The position numbers and the translations under genes were made by a program. From contig NZ_JABRWP010000002.1 in the NCBI RefSeq assembly GCF_013249045.1, forward strand, positions 372,001-436,000: a stretch of 64,000 bases of DNA. Direction: 5' to 3'. Below, one piece after another: positions 55,054-64,000 of the stretch. Every line of letters begins with the position of its first letter. Positions within the stretch are counted from its first letter, which is position 1. The notes below the pieces were generated by a model. It saw only the letters and a program-made list of their open reading frames with translations. It was not told where the DNA came from and did not search any database. The stretch comes from Winogradskyella eckloniae (GTDB lineage: Bacteria; Bacteroidota; Bacteroidia; Flavobacteriales; Flavobacteriaceae).

Positions 55054-57201
55054 ATGGCAGTTTTAAATAAAATTAGACAACGATCACTGATATTAATTTT
55101 TGTAATTGCAATGGCATTATTTGCTTTTGTAATTGGAGATTTATTCAAAAATTCTGATGCATTTTCAGGAGGATCACAAGATGTGGTTGCTACCATTAAC
55201 GGTAAGGATATTAATCGTTTAGATTTTCAGCAAAAAGTAAAGAATTACCAAGATGCTTCAGGTGGAAGACAAACTTCTACTCAAGCAATGAATACAGTCT
55301 ACAGCCAAGAGCTTCGTAAAATTGTACTACAAACAGAATTTGATAAATTAGGTCTGTCAGTAGAGAAGGACGAAATGAGAGATTTATTAAAGAATAGTTT
55401 TTCTTCTTATCCAGAATTTCAAGATGAGAATGGAAATTTTGATGTAAATCGATTGAATGCTTTTATTTCAAATTTGCAAGATTTAAATGGTGGTACAGCA
55501 CCATTAGGGAACTTTATGGTGAATTTTGATAGTTGGGTAAACAACGAACAATCTATCGCAGCAAATTCAGTGCAACAATCCTATTACAATATGATTAAAG
55601 CAGGTATCAGTACTACAATTTCTGAGGCTGAAAATGATTATTTTGGTGATGCAAAAACAGTAGATGTACGTTATGTGCAGATTCCTTATACTAGTATTAC
55701 AGATAGCTTAGTGCAGGTGTCAAAAAGTGATATACAGGCTTATATTAATGACCATAAAGACACTTACGAAACAGAAGCAACTAGAGAGGTTGTTTATGTA
55801 GAATTTAAAGAAGAAGCGTCTAAAGCAGATGAAGACCAAATAAAAGCTGGTTTATTAGCGCTTAAAAAAGATAAGGTAGAATATAACGAGAGTAGTAAAA
55901 ATGAAGAAACTATTCAAGGTTTTGATACGACTAACAATGTTGAAGAGTTTGTAAATACAAATTCAGATATAAAATATAGTGATACCTTCTTAAGAGCTGC
56001 AGAATTACCATCGGTTGCAAAGGATACATTATTAAAGTTAAATGTTGGCGATTATTATGGGCCATATAAAGATGGTGAATACTATAAGTTATCTAAAGTA
56101 ATTGCAAAAAAAGAGTTACCAGATTCTGTTAAAGTTCGTCATATATTAATACCTAATATTGGTGGACAAAGAGCGGATGCTTCAGTAACAAAAACACCAG
56201 AAGAAGCTAAGAAAACTGCAGACAGTATTTTAGCAGCTATTAAATCGGGTACTAAATTTATGGATGTATTAGAATTATCTTCAGATAAAGTTAGTAATGA
56301 AAAGGACGGTGAAATTGAGTTTGATTACAAAGCAGGTATGGCTCCAGAATTTAAAGCATATGCTTTTGATAATAAAGTAGGTGATATAGATGTTGTACAA
56401 ACGTCATTTGGATATCATATTATAGAAGTATTAGAGCAAAAAAGCTATAACAGTACTGTAAAAGTTGCTACGATAGCAGATAAAATAGAGCCATCTGAAG
56501 AAACGTTGCAAGCTGTATTTAATAAAATGTCTAAGTTTGAAATTGCTGCAAAAGAGGGTGATTTTAATGAATTGGCAAAAGAGCGTGATTTAACGGTAAA
56601 ACCAATTTCATTTAAAATATTAGACGAAAATATTCCTGGTCTTGGAAGCCAAAGAGAAGTTGTGCGTTGGGCGTTTAATGAAGATACAGATACAGGAGAC
56701 TACAAGAATTTTACAATATCTAATTTTGGATATATAGTTGCTAAAGTCATTGAGAAAAAAGAAGCAGGTTTAATGAGTACTGAAGATGCGTCTATCACAG
56801 CTTTACCAATTATTAGAAACGAGAAAAAAGCGAAATTAATTCGTGAAAAAATATCTGCGACTACAGTTGCAGACATTGCAAAAAATCAAGGATTGAGTCC
56901 AAAATCAGCAGCAGCAATTACGCTTAAGAATACAACACTTTCAGGAGCAGGTGTAGAGCCTAAAGTTGTAGGTGCAGCATTTGGATTAGCAGAAGGTGCT
57001 ACCTCTAAACCAATTGATGGCGAAAAAGGCGTGTACGTTATTGAAGTGACTAAAATAACTGAAGCTACAAAATTAGATAATTATTCTGCTATTATGAATA
57101 GATTAAATACGGAACGTCGTGCTGCAGCACAAACAGCAGTATTTAAAGCATTAGAAAATTCAGCAGAAATAGAAGATAACAGGGCTAAAACAGTATACTA
57201 A
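55054..57201 (+). CDS. Periplasmic foldase with SurA/PpiD-type domains (peptidyl-prolyl isomerase)
   Basis: This 715-residue protein has an N-terminal membrane anchor (SLILIFVIAMALFAFVIGDL) and a SurA-N-like chaperone domain from about residue 40 (GKDINRLDFQQKVKNYQD). A parvulin domain starts near residue 360 (VRHILIPN to FGYHIIEVLE), followed by further helical and parvulin-like regions to the C-terminus. It matches the Bacteroidetes PpiD type that helps fold exported proteins at the inner membrane. It closes the coaX-lptC run and is followed by a strong terminator. Confidence 0.88.
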   Translation: MAVLNKIRQRSLILIFVIAMALFAFVIGDLFKNSDAFSGGSQDVVATINGKDINRLDFQQKVKNYQDASGGRQTSTQAMNTVYSQELRKIVLQTEFDKLGLSVEKDEMRDLLKNSFSSYPEFQDENGNFDVNRLNAFISNLQDLNGGTAPLGNFMVNFDSWVNNEQSIAANSVQQSYYNMIKAGISTTISEAENDYFGDAKTVDVRYVQIPYTSITDSLVQVSKSDIQAYINDHKDTYETEATREVVYVEFKEEASKADEDQIKAGLLALKKDKVEYNESSKNEETIQGFDTTNNVEEFVNTNSDIKYSDTFLRAAELPSVAKDTLLKLNVGDYYGPYKDGEYYKLSKVIAKKELPDSVKVRHILIPNIGGQRADASVTKTPEEAKKTADSILAAIKSGTKFMDVLELSSDKVSNEKDGEIEFDYKAGMAPEFKAYAFDNKVGDIDVVQTSFGYHIIEVLEQKSYNSTVKVATIADKIEPSEETLQAVFNKMSKFEIAAKEGDFNELAKERDLTVKPISFKILDENIPGLGSQREVVRWAFNEDTDTGDYKNFTISNFGYIVAKVIEKKEAGLMSTEDASITALPIIRNEKKAKLIREKISATTVADIAKNQGLSPKSAAAITLKNTTLSGAGVEPKVVGAAFGLAEGATSKPIDGEKGVYVIEVTKITEATKLDNYSAIMNRLNTERRAAAQTAVFKALENSAEIEDNRAKTVY

Positions 57202-57224
57202 ATTAGTTATTGTTTAAATACAGA

Positions 57225-57260
57225 AAGAAAGGCTTTACAGTGATGTAAAGCCTTTCTTTT
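57225..57260 (+). terminator. Terminator after the foldase gene
   Basis: GAAAGGCTTTAC and GTAAAGCCTTTC form a perfect 12-bp stem with a 6-base loop followed by TTTTTT. It lies between convergent genes and may also slow transcription from the GHMP kinase side. Confidence 0.9.
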
Positions 57261-57278
57261 TTATCGTTATGTACTTTT

Positions 57279-58223
57279 TTAATGAAGAGGTGTATGCTTT
57301 AAAATCATCTCGTCATAAGGAATTATAGTGTCTAATCCTTTTGAATTGAAATAGGGAGTTGGATCGTCTTGTGATGTTGCTAAAACAAAATCGCCTCCCC
57401 AAGCACCTAAGCTCTTTATTGCGCCTTTAAAATCTTTAAACAAACGCTGTTTAATCACTTTTTGTTGAACAAGGCTAGAAACGATAGACTCGTGGGTTTC
57501 TATTAATTTTTCAAACTCTAAGAGCGAAGTTGAGCAAATCATTTTTTCGGTAATTGAAGAAATGGTATTTATGGTTTCTGTATTAATCTTGCCTAATTGT
57601 TTATAGGTGGAAATACCATCTCTACTATTCTGTTTTTGATTGAGATAAACAAAATAAAGATGTTGTTTAAATTCAGGTTCAAAATTTACAGTGTCTACAA
57701 TAGGTGGTTTGCCATCTTGTAATTGAAATGTTATTGGGCAATTATTTTGAGCACAAGCAATATCATATCCACTACCACCAAAAGTTTTTGCTAAGAGAGT
57801 AAAGGCGTCTACATTTCCCCAATTTGCCATATTATTAATTAAAGTAGAAGAGGTGCCTAAACCCCAAAGTCTATTAAAATCTTGGTGCGTTGTGATATTA
57901 AACCCTATGTTTTTAGTTAAAAAGTCTGGATTTAAAGTTTTAATTGCTTCAAATATTTGAATAAGTCGTTGAGAAATGTCATTGGTGTAGCCTGACTTAT
58001 TTTTAATTTCTCCTTGTGCGATTGTAAAACGGTCTTGATACCATATGGTATCTTGCTCATTAAAACTTTTCCATGAAATAACGTTAGACTCGTTTTTTTC
58101 AATCTTTAAGCTTTGTCCATATGCTGTGGGTATAGCCAATGCTTTTGTGCCATCTAAAACAGCATATTCTGCCGTAAGTAATAGTTTGCCGTTACTTCTG
58201 TATATTATATTTTTACTGCTCAA
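57279..58223 (-). CDS. GYDIA-type GHMP kinase (mevalonate-pathway kinase)
   Basis: The 314-residue protein opens with the GHMP substrate region (SNGKLLLTAEYAVLDGTKAL). The ATP-loop equivalent is WGLGTSSTLINNMA near residue 119, and the name-giving motif GGSGYDIACAQ is near residue 150. It is expected to phosphorylate mevalonate or phosphomevalonate. It lies nine bases after the HMG-CoA reductase gene, which supports the pathway. The exact substrate is not settled by sequence. Confidence 0.85.
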   Translation of the reverse strand: MSSKNIIYRSNGKLLLTAEYAVLDGTKALAIPTAYGQSLKIEKNESNVISWKSFNEQDTIWYQDRFTIAQGEIKNKSGYTNDISQRLIQIFEAIKTLNPDFLTKNIGFNITTHQDFNRLWGLGTSSTLINNMANWGNVDAFTLLAKTFGGSGYDIACAQNNCPITFQLQDGKPPIVDTVNFEPEFKQHLYFVYLNQKQNSRDGISTYKQLGKINTETINTISSITEKMICSTSLLEFEKLIETHESIVSSLVQQKVIKQRLFKDFKGAIKSLGAWGGDFVLATSQDDPTPYFNSKGLDTIIPYDEMILKHTPLH

Positions 58224-58231
58224 TGCTGTAT

Positions 58232-59548
58232 TTACTGTCTTAGATTTTCTATGGCCTCAACCACAGAACTATGCGACACTACATTAGTTTTGAAATGCGC
58301 TATGAGTTGTGATTTTTCAGTTTCGGTGGCTTCAAATTGATTTAAAATATTCATTAAGTGCATTTTCATGTGTCCTTCTTGAATGCCAGTTGTGGTTAAG
58401 GACTTTACAGCGCCAAAGTTCTGTGCTAAACCAGCTACTGCTACAATTTGCATCAATGCTTTAGCTGTTGGTTTTTGTAACATTTCTAAAGCAAACTTAA
58501 CCAAAGGATGTATGCTCGTTAAGCCACCAACGGTTCCTAGGGCTAATGGAATTTCAATCCAAAATTTAAAAATACCATTTTCTATACTACAATGGGTTAA
58601 ACTAGTATACGTTCCGTCTTTTGCGGCATAGGCATGTACACCAGCTTCGATAGCTCTAAAATCATTACCTGTAGCCAAAACTACCGCGTCAATACCATTC
58701 ATTATACCTTTGTTATGGGTCACGGCTCTGTAAGGTTCTACTTTTGCAATATCTACAGCTTGCTTAAATTTTTGCGCGAACTCCATAGGATGAGGAATGT
58801 CCTTACTTTTTAAATCTTCAATCTTACAAGAAACTTCAGCATGTACCAAACACTCTGGTACATAGTTAGACAGAATACTCATTACAATATTAATAGCCTT
58901 CTCTTGGTCGTTAAAAGCTTCATAAAGCAGTGCCTCAGATTTAAATGTTGCTGCAAATTGCTCTAAACATGTGTTAATGAAGTTTGCGCCCATGGCATCC
59001 ATGGTTTCAAACGTAGCATGGAGTTGGTAGTAATTAGGTAAATCTGCCGACTTGTTGCGTAATTTAATATCTAAAATACCACCTCCTCTACGTTCCATAC
59101 TTTGGGTAATAGAAGCGGTATCGCTTAGTAATTTTGGTTTTACGTGCTTAAAGAATGCTTCAAGCTTTTTTGTATCGCCTTGATATATAAAATGAACCTG
59201 CCCAATTTTTTCTGTAGACAGTACTTTAGCTTTAAAACCACCTCGTTGCAACCAAAATTTAGCGGCTTTACTTGCAGCAGCGACTACAGAACTTTCCTCA
59301 ATGGCCATAGGAATGGCTAATGTAGAGTCATTGATTAAAAAATTAGGCGCAATACCTAGAGGTAAATAGTAATTAGAAATGGTGTTTTCAATAAACTCAT
59401 CGTGTAGTTTTTGAAGTTTGTCATCGGCATTCCAATAACGTTCTACTAGTGCTCTTGCGTTATCTTTTTCTGTAAAATAAGTCTCTAAAAGCCACTCAAT
59501 CTTTTCAGATTTAGAAAGTTTTGAAAAGCCAGAAATAGTGTTTGGCAT
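58232..59548 (-). CDS. Hydroxymethylglutaryl-CoA reductase, class II
   Basis: This 438-residue enzyme interconverts HMG-CoA and mevalonate. Class II signs are its length and the blocks PMAIEESSVVAAASKAAKFW (catalytic Glu), GIMNGIDAVVLATGNDFRAI preceded by the catalytic lysine in THNKGIMNG, and LGTVGGLTSIHPLVKFALEM. The C-terminal region carries HMKMHLMNIL with likely catalytic histidines. Class II enzymes are often called degradative, but in Bacteroidetes with a GHMP kinase alongside they serve isoprenoid synthesis. The operon reads toward the terminator at 57225-57260. Confidence 0.93.
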   Translation of the reverse strand: MPNTISGFSKLSKSEKIEWLLETYFTEKDNARALVERYWNADDKLQKLHDEFIENTISNYYLPLGIAPNFLINDSTLAIPMAIEESSVVAAASKAAKFWLQRGGFKAKVLSTEKIGQVHFIYQGDTKKLEAFFKHVKPKLLSDTASITQSMERRGGGILDIKLRNKSADLPNYYQLHATFETMDAMGANFINTCLEQFAATFKSEALLYEAFNDQEKAINIVMSILSNYVPECLVHAEVSCKIEDLKSKDIPHPMEFAQKFKQAVDIAKVEPYRAVTHNKGIMNGIDAVVLATGNDFRAIEAGVHAYAAKDGTYTSLTHCSIENGIFKFWIEIPLALGTVGGLTSIHPLVKFALEMLQKPTAKALMQIVAVAGLAQNFGAVKSLTTTGIQEGHMKMHLMNILNQFEATETEKSQLIAHFKTNVVSHSSVVEAIENLRQ

Positions 59549-59571
59549 ATGGGTTTTAATTTTAGTAAAAA

Positions 59572-59579
59572 CAAAGATA
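59572..59579 (-). promoter_or_regulatory. Candidate -7 box of the HMG-CoA reductase operon
   Basis: On the - strand TATCTTTG fits TAnnTTTG exactly and ends 24 bases before the reductase ATG. No perfect TTG is found at the -33 position. Confidence 0.5.
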
Positions 59580-59789
59580 CTAGGATTGGTATAAAAATGT
59601 GTGTATTATAGATTCTAAATGCCGATTTACTGTTAATAATAGCGATTTTTTGCATAATTTTTAGTAAACTTGGCATTGCTCTATTGAAAATTAGAATATT
59701 GTAAACAGTACGTGCCTAAAAATAGTATTAGTCTAGATCTGTAAAGTAGATTAATAGCATGTAATGATATAAACAAGTAATACAAACAC

Positions 59790-61976
59790 ATGAAATTAAA
59801 ACAATTTACCGCAATTATTGGTTTCTTAATAACGTCATTAGTTTTTGCGCAAGAGAAACAAATTACACTTCAAGACATTTGGACTGGCCAGTTTAGAACA
59901 CAAGGTATGCAAGCATTGCATTCTATGGCTAACGGAAATCAGTATTCAGTCTTAAATTTTAATAGGCAAAATAGAACATCTACAATAGATATTTACGATT
60001 ATAAAACGTTAGAAAAAGTAAAAACCTTAATCTCATCAGCTGATATTCCTGAGATTCAAGGTTTTTTTGATTATTCATTCAATGATGATGAAACGAAAAT
60101 AATTCTAACAACTCAGTCTAAACCTGTATTTAGACGTTCTACTTTGGGTGAATACTATATTTATGATGTAGCATCTAAAAAGGTTGTAAAAGTCTCAGAT
60201 GATTTAGTTCAGGAGCCAACGTTGTCTCCAGATGGTACTAAAGTTGCCTACGGTTTTGAAAACAATTTATATGTAAAGGATTTAAAATCTGGTAAAGTAT
60301 CACAGATTACAACAGATGGTGAAAAGAATAAAATTATAAATGGTATAACGGATTGGGTTTATGAAGAGGAATTTAGTTTTGTAAGAGCTTTTGACTGGAA
60401 TGCCGCAAGTAACCAAATAGCGTTTATTAGATTTGATGAAACTAATGTGCCAGAATTTTCAATGGATGTTTACGGATCTGATTTATACCAAACACAACAC
60501 GTATTTAAATACCCAAAAGCAGGAGAAGAAAACTCTAAAGTGTCTTTGCATTTGTACAATTTAGATTCGGAAAATGTAAAAGAATTAAAAGTAGATAAAC
60601 CATATCAAGATTTTTACATTCCAAGATTAGAATGGACAAAAGAAGCAAATGTGTTAAGTGTTCAGTTTATGAATCGTCATCAAAATGAATTAGATCTTTG
60701 GATGATTGATACCAAAGAAATGACTTCAAAAATTGTCTTAGCAGAAAAAGACAAAGCATATATAGATGCCACCTTTAATTTAACGTTTTTAGAAGACCAT
60801 AGTTTTATTTGGACGAGTGAATTAAACGGTTTCAATCATATCTATCATTATGCTAAAAATGGAAAATTAATTAATCAAATAACAAAAGGGAATTGGGAAG
60901 TAACTAAGTATTATGGTTTTAATGAAAAAGCAAGTACTATTTATTATCAATCGACCGAAAATGGATCAATAAATAGAGACGTATATTCTATAAAGTTAAA
61001 TGGAAAGAGCAAAAAACGTTTAACGAAAAAGGATGGTACTAATAGTGCAGCGTTTAGTGCGGATTTTACTTACTTTATAAATACATTTTCTAGTGCAACG
61101 ACACCTAATGAGTATACTTTTGTGGATACTAAAAAGGGCGAAATAGTTAAAAATATTAAAGATAATAAAAGGTTATCTAAGCAATTAGAGGATTATGTAA
61201 TGTCTAAAAAAGAATTTAGTACCATTACTGTCAATGGCAATGAATTAAATATGTGGACTATTAAGCCTGCAAATTTTGATGCCAATAAAACCTATCCCTT
61301 ATTTATGTATCAATATTCTGGACCTGGTTCACAACAAGTTGCTAACCGTTGGAATGGTTCTAATGATTATTGGTACCAAATGTTGGCGCAACAAGGTTAT
61401 ATTGTTGTATGTATAGACGGAAGAGGTACTGGCTTTAAAGGTGCTGACTTTAAAAAAGTGACGCAAAACGAATTAGGTAAATATGAAGTAGAAGACCAGA
61501 TTGAAGCCGCAAAACAATTAGGAAAATTAGATTATATAGATGCTTCGAGAATAGGAATTTGGGGATGGAGTTATGGTGGCTTTATGAGTAGTAATGCCTT
61601 GTTTAAAGGAAATGATGTCTTTAAAATGGCAATAGCTGTAGCACCTGTAACAAGCTGGAGGTTTTATGATACCATATATACAGAACGCTATATGACAACG
61701 CCTCAAGAAAACCCAAGCGGTTATGATGAAAATTCTCCAATTAACCATGTCGATAAACTGAAGGGCGATTTTCTATTAATTCATGGCTCTGGTGATGATA
61801 ATGTACATGTGCAAAACACCATGCGTATGGTTGAAGCCTTAATTCAAGCTGATAAGCAATTTGAATGGATGATTTATCCAGATAAAAATCATGGTATTTA
61901 TGGAGGAAACACAAGACTTCATTTGTATAAGAAAATGACTGATTTTATCCATAAAACTTTAGGAGATAAACTTTAA
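59790..61976 (+). CDS. S9 family prolyl peptidase (DPP-IV-like)
   Basis: The 728-residue precursor has a signal peptide (MKLKQFTAIIGFLITSLVFA). An eight-bladed propeller domain (about 40-480) is followed by an alpha/beta-hydrolase domain. The catalytic triad is readable: Ser594 in GWSYGG, Asp669 in HGSGDDNVH and His701 in DKNHGI. The glutamate pair that binds the substrate amino terminus in DPP-IV appears as VYEEEFSFVRAF near residue 190. It should cut X-Pro dipeptides from peptides in the periplasm. Two peptide transporter genes follow directly. Confidence 0.93.
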   Translation: MKLKQFTAIIGFLITSLVFAQEKQITLQDIWTGQFRTQGMQALHSMANGNQYSVLNFNRQNRTSTIDIYDYKTLEKVKTLISSADIPEIQGFFDYSFNDDETKIILTTQSKPVFRRSTLGEYYIYDVASKKVVKVSDDLVQEPTLSPDGTKVAYGFENNLYVKDLKSGKVSQITTDGEKNKIINGITDWVYEEEFSFVRAFDWNAASNQIAFIRFDETNVPEFSMDVYGSDLYQTQHVFKYPKAGEENSKVSLHLYNLDSENVKELKVDKPYQDFYIPRLEWTKEANVLSVQFMNRHQNELDLWMIDTKEMTSKIVLAEKDKAYIDATFNLTFLEDHSFIWTSELNGFNHIYHYAKNGKLINQITKGNWEVTKYYGFNEKASTIYYQSTENGSINRDVYSIKLNGKSKKRLTKKDGTNSAAFSADFTYFINTFSSATTPNEYTFVDTKKGEIVKNIKDNKRLSKQLEDYVMSKKEFSTITVNGNELNMWTIKPANFDANKTYPLFMYQYSGPGSQQVANRWNGSNDYWYQMLAQQGYIVVCIDGRGTGFKGADFKKVTQNELGKYEVEDQIEAAKQLGKLDYIDASRIGIWGWSYGGFMSSNALFKGNDVFKMAIAVAPVTSWRFYDTIYTERYMTTPQENPSGYDENSPINHVDKLKGDFLLIHGSGDDNVHVQNTMRMVEALIQADKQFEWMIYPDKNHGIYGGNTRLHLYKKMTDFIHKTLGDKL

Positions 61977-62040
61977 AAGCATAAAGAGTAAAATCTTTTT
62001 ACAGCAATAAACGTACTAATTAATACTAACTAACAAAATT

Positions 62041-63600
62041 ATGTCAACAGCGATAAAACAAGCCCATCAAAAGGAATTATTTGGGCATCCAGTAGGCTTA
62101 TATGTCTTATTTTTTACAGAAATGTGGGAACGTTTTTCTTACTATGGAATGCGAGCATTATTAACACTTTATTTAGTAGAAAAAACTACAGCAGATAATC
62201 CTGGTTTAGGTTGGTTAGATTCAGAGTCAATTATGCTTTACGGATGGTATACTATGCTGGTTTATGTTATGTCTATTCCTGGCGGAATGATTGCAGATAA
62301 GATATTAGGGCAAAAGAAGGCGGTTTTATATGGCGCTCTAATATTAGTTGCTGGTCATGGTATTTTGGCTTTCGATGAGATGTGGGCTTTTTATTCGGGA
62401 TTAGCACTTATAATTTTAGGTGTTGGTTTATTAAAACCAAACATTTCAACGATGGTTGGTGGTTTATATAAGCCTGGAGATATTAGAAGAGATAAAGGAT
62501 TTAGTATTTTCTATATAGGAATTAACTTAGGTTCGTTACTAGCAACCTTTATTGTAGGTTATGTTGGAGAACAAATTGGTTGGCATTATGGATTTGGGTT
62601 AGCAGGTATTGCAATGCTGTTAGGATTAGTTGTGTATTTATATGGACAGAAATATTTGGTTTCTGTTGGAAATAAGCCTACAATCGAAGATAAAAACGCT
62701 GATGTTTCTATTGGGAAGCTTTTAAGCGATTTGTTAAAATCTCCAATTAATCTTGGAATTGTCGCATTGATAATAGCATATGCTGTTTACGCAGGTTTTA
62801 CATATAAAGGAGTAGACAGTTGGGGTTACACGGCATTATATATTTTTATAGCTATTGTTGCTGGTATCATGATGATGATTTATAAGAATTTAGAAACTCA
62901 AATATCGAAAGATCGATACCTTGTATTGTTACTTTCCTTTTTAATTGTAATAGTATTTTGGGGAGCATTTGAGCAAGCAGGTGGATTAATGAGTATTTAC
63001 ACTAAAACAAATACAGATCGTGTTTTGTTTGGATGGGAAATACCTGCCACGTGGTTTCAAGGTCTAAACGCAGGTTTTATTATCATCTTTGCAACATTAG
63101 TTGCGGGCTATTGGGCTAAGCGAAAATTGAAAGGTAAAGAGGCATCCTCTTTGTTTAAAATGGCAATTGGTACAATGATAATGGGACTTGGTTTTGTGTT
63201 TATGATATTTGCTGCTTCTGAGTTTAACTCTAAAGGTAGCTCAGGGATGTATTGGTTGGTGTTGGCTTATTTATTCCATACTATTGGAGAACTTTGTTCA
63301 TCACCTGTAGCATTGTCTTTTATAACGAAATTAGCTCCTGTAAAATATGCTTCATTAATGATGGGTGTTTATTTTGCAGCTACAGGACTTGGAAATAAAG
63401 TCGCAGGAGTTATTGGAGAATCTGCTTCCGAGTTTGGTGAATATGCTATCTTTTCTGGTATAACGATATTTACAGTAATCTTCGGAGTATTAGTAATATT
63501 ATTACTTAAGCCGTTGAAGCGTTTAACTCATGGTGCAGAAGACAACGAAGTAGAAATGCATGATGATGAAGCCGAAGGTTTCGAATTAGCAGATAATTAA
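62041..63600 (+). CDS. Peptide transporter of the POT/PTR family (MFS)
   Basis: This 519-residue proton-coupled transporter imports di- and tripeptides. The proton-coupling ExxER motif is Glu27-Met-Trp-Glu30-Arg31 in FTEMWERFSYYGMRAL, and the second family motif is FSIFYIGINLGSLLATF near residue 155. About 14 membrane helices can be counted, including the pair inserted between the two MFS halves. It lies 65 bp after the S9 peptidase, so released dipeptides can be taken up by a partner from the same operon. Confidence 0.93.
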   Translation: MSTAIKQAHQKELFGHPVGLYVLFFTEMWERFSYYGMRALLTLYLVEKTTADNPGLGWLDSESIMLYGWYTMLVYVMSIPGGMIADKILGQKKAVLYGALILVAGHGILAFDEMWAFYSGLALIILGVGLLKPNISTMVGGLYKPGDIRRDKGFSIFYIGINLGSLLATFIVGYVGEQIGWHYGFGLAGIAMLLGLVVYLYGQKYLVSVGNKPTIEDKNADVSIGKLLSDLLKSPINLGIVALIIAYAVYAGFTYKGVDSWGYTALYIFIAIVAGIMMMIYKNLETQISKDRYLVLLLSFLIVIVFWGAFEQAGGLMSIYTKTNTDRVLFGWEIPATWFQGLNAGFIIIFATLVAGYWAKRKLKGKEASSLFKMAIGTMIMGLGFVFMIFAASEFNSKGSSGMYWLVLAYLFHTIGELCSSPVALSFITKLAPVKYASLMMGVYFAATGLGNKVAGVIGESASEFGEYAIFSGITIFTVIFGVLVILLLKPLKRLTHGAEDNEVEMHDDEAEGFELADN

Positions 63601-63644
63601 AATAACTAAACCTTAATAATTACGCCTAACTAATTAATATTTAT

Positions 63645-64000
63645 ATGAATACTGATATTGAAAATCTATTTAAAGACAAAGTTTTAGGTCATCCTGCCGG
63701 ACTTTTTGTATTATTCTTTACCGAAATGTGGGAACGCTTTTCCTTCTACGGTATGCGTGTTTTGTTAGTTAATTTCCTTACTATGGCAGCCATAGGCTAT
63801 AATCCTGGTTGGGAATGGACTGTAGAAAATGCAGGTGCTCTTTTTGGTACATACGCCATGTTACTTTACATTACACCAATTATTGGAGGATGGATAGCGG
63901 ATAAATATACAGGGTATAGAGCAGCCGTAATTATTGGGTCGCTAATAATGACAGCAGGTCACGCTTCTATGGCTTTAGAAACAGAGTTTTCTCTATATTT
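63645..64000 (+). CDS. Second POT-family peptide transporter (3' truncated by window)
   Basis: The frame starts at the ATG at 63645 and runs off the window after 118 complete codons. It contains LFVLFFTEMWERFSFYGMRV, the same ExxER motif at the same position (Glu27, Glu30, Arg31) as the preceding transporter, then PIIGGWIADKYTGYRAAVII. The two proteins look like diverged tandem paralogues, with the sequence around the motif conserved but the following extracellular loop different (WTVENAGALFGTY against LDSESIMLYGWY). Confidence 0.92.
   Translation, partial: MNTDIENLFKDKVLGHPAGLFVLFFTEMWERFSFYGMRVLLVNFLTMAAIGYNPGWEWTVENAGALFGTYAMLLYITPIIGGWIADKYTGYRAAVIIGSLIMTAGHASMALETEFSLY

Overview
The window is about 64 kb of an AT-rich chromosome from the Bacteroidetes, most likely a marine-type member of the family Flavobacteriaceae. 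This rests on the gene families present (N-succinylornithine-type carbamoyltransferase, GYDIA-type GHMP kinase, class II HMG-CoA reductase, HYC_CC_PP and DUF6660 small proteins, an RND permease fused to TolC), on TAnnTTTG-type -7 boxes and on a tRNA gene without encoded CCA. No database could be searched; all family names come from motif recognition.

Layout. (1) 1-3020, + strand: the end of gltB and complete gltD (glutamate synthase), closed by a strong terminator. (2) 3140-12921, - strand: an arginine operon read from right to left as GNAT acyltransferase, argG, argC, proC, argD-type aminotransferase, argF', argB, argE-type deacylase, argH. Most of its gaps are packed with palindromic repeats. 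A 424-bp gap with unusually GC-rich patches lies upstream of the operon. (3) 13346-22248, - strand: ilvD, ilvB, ilvN, ilvC, a small ABM-domain protein, ilvA and gapN (branched-chain amino acids plus a non-phosphorylating GAPDH). (4) 22574-49278: a 26.7-kb integrative genomic island, all genes on the + strand, inserted in the 3' end of tRNA-Phe and bounded by a 13-bp direct repeat. Its left part holds a tyrosine integrase, an RteC-like protein, a small HTH protein, a DnaD-like replication protein, a DnaC-like ATPase and a zinc-ribbon protein. Next comes a 1415-aa PD-(D/E)XK nuclease-NACHT protein that looks like an anti-phage STAND sensor, with the broken tail of a probable restriction-modification enzyme behind it. 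The right half is a metal-efflux cluster: a Cus-type RND system, a Czc-type RND-TolC fusion with its adaptor, HMA-domain proteins, a Fur-family regulator and a Zn/Cd-type P1B ATPase. (5) 49442-57201, + strand: coaX, an outer-membrane protein, a TPR protein with a frameshift, lptC, a CNNM/CorC-type protein and a PpiD/SurA-type foldase. (6) 57279-59548, - strand: GHMP kinase and HMG-CoA reductase (mevalonate pathway). (7) 59790-64000, + strand: a DPP-IV-like S9 peptidase followed by two POT-family peptide transporters, the second cut by the window end; a peptide digestion and uptake unit.

How the parts work together. Glutamate from GltBD feeds the arginine operon, whose acylated intermediates are probably succinylated (Ser at the specificity position of ArgF'). 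The ilv operon makes isoleucine, valine and the leucine precursor. The island adds two cargoes to a small integrate-and-replicate backbone that has no visible relaxase or conjugation genes: a candidate phage-defence protein and resistance to copper/silver-like and zinc/cadmium/cobalt-like metals. Two near-identical 15-bp inverted repeats next to metal genes are candidate operators for the island's own Fur-family regulator. Duplicated 10-bp motifs near both island ends are candidate arm sites for its integrase.
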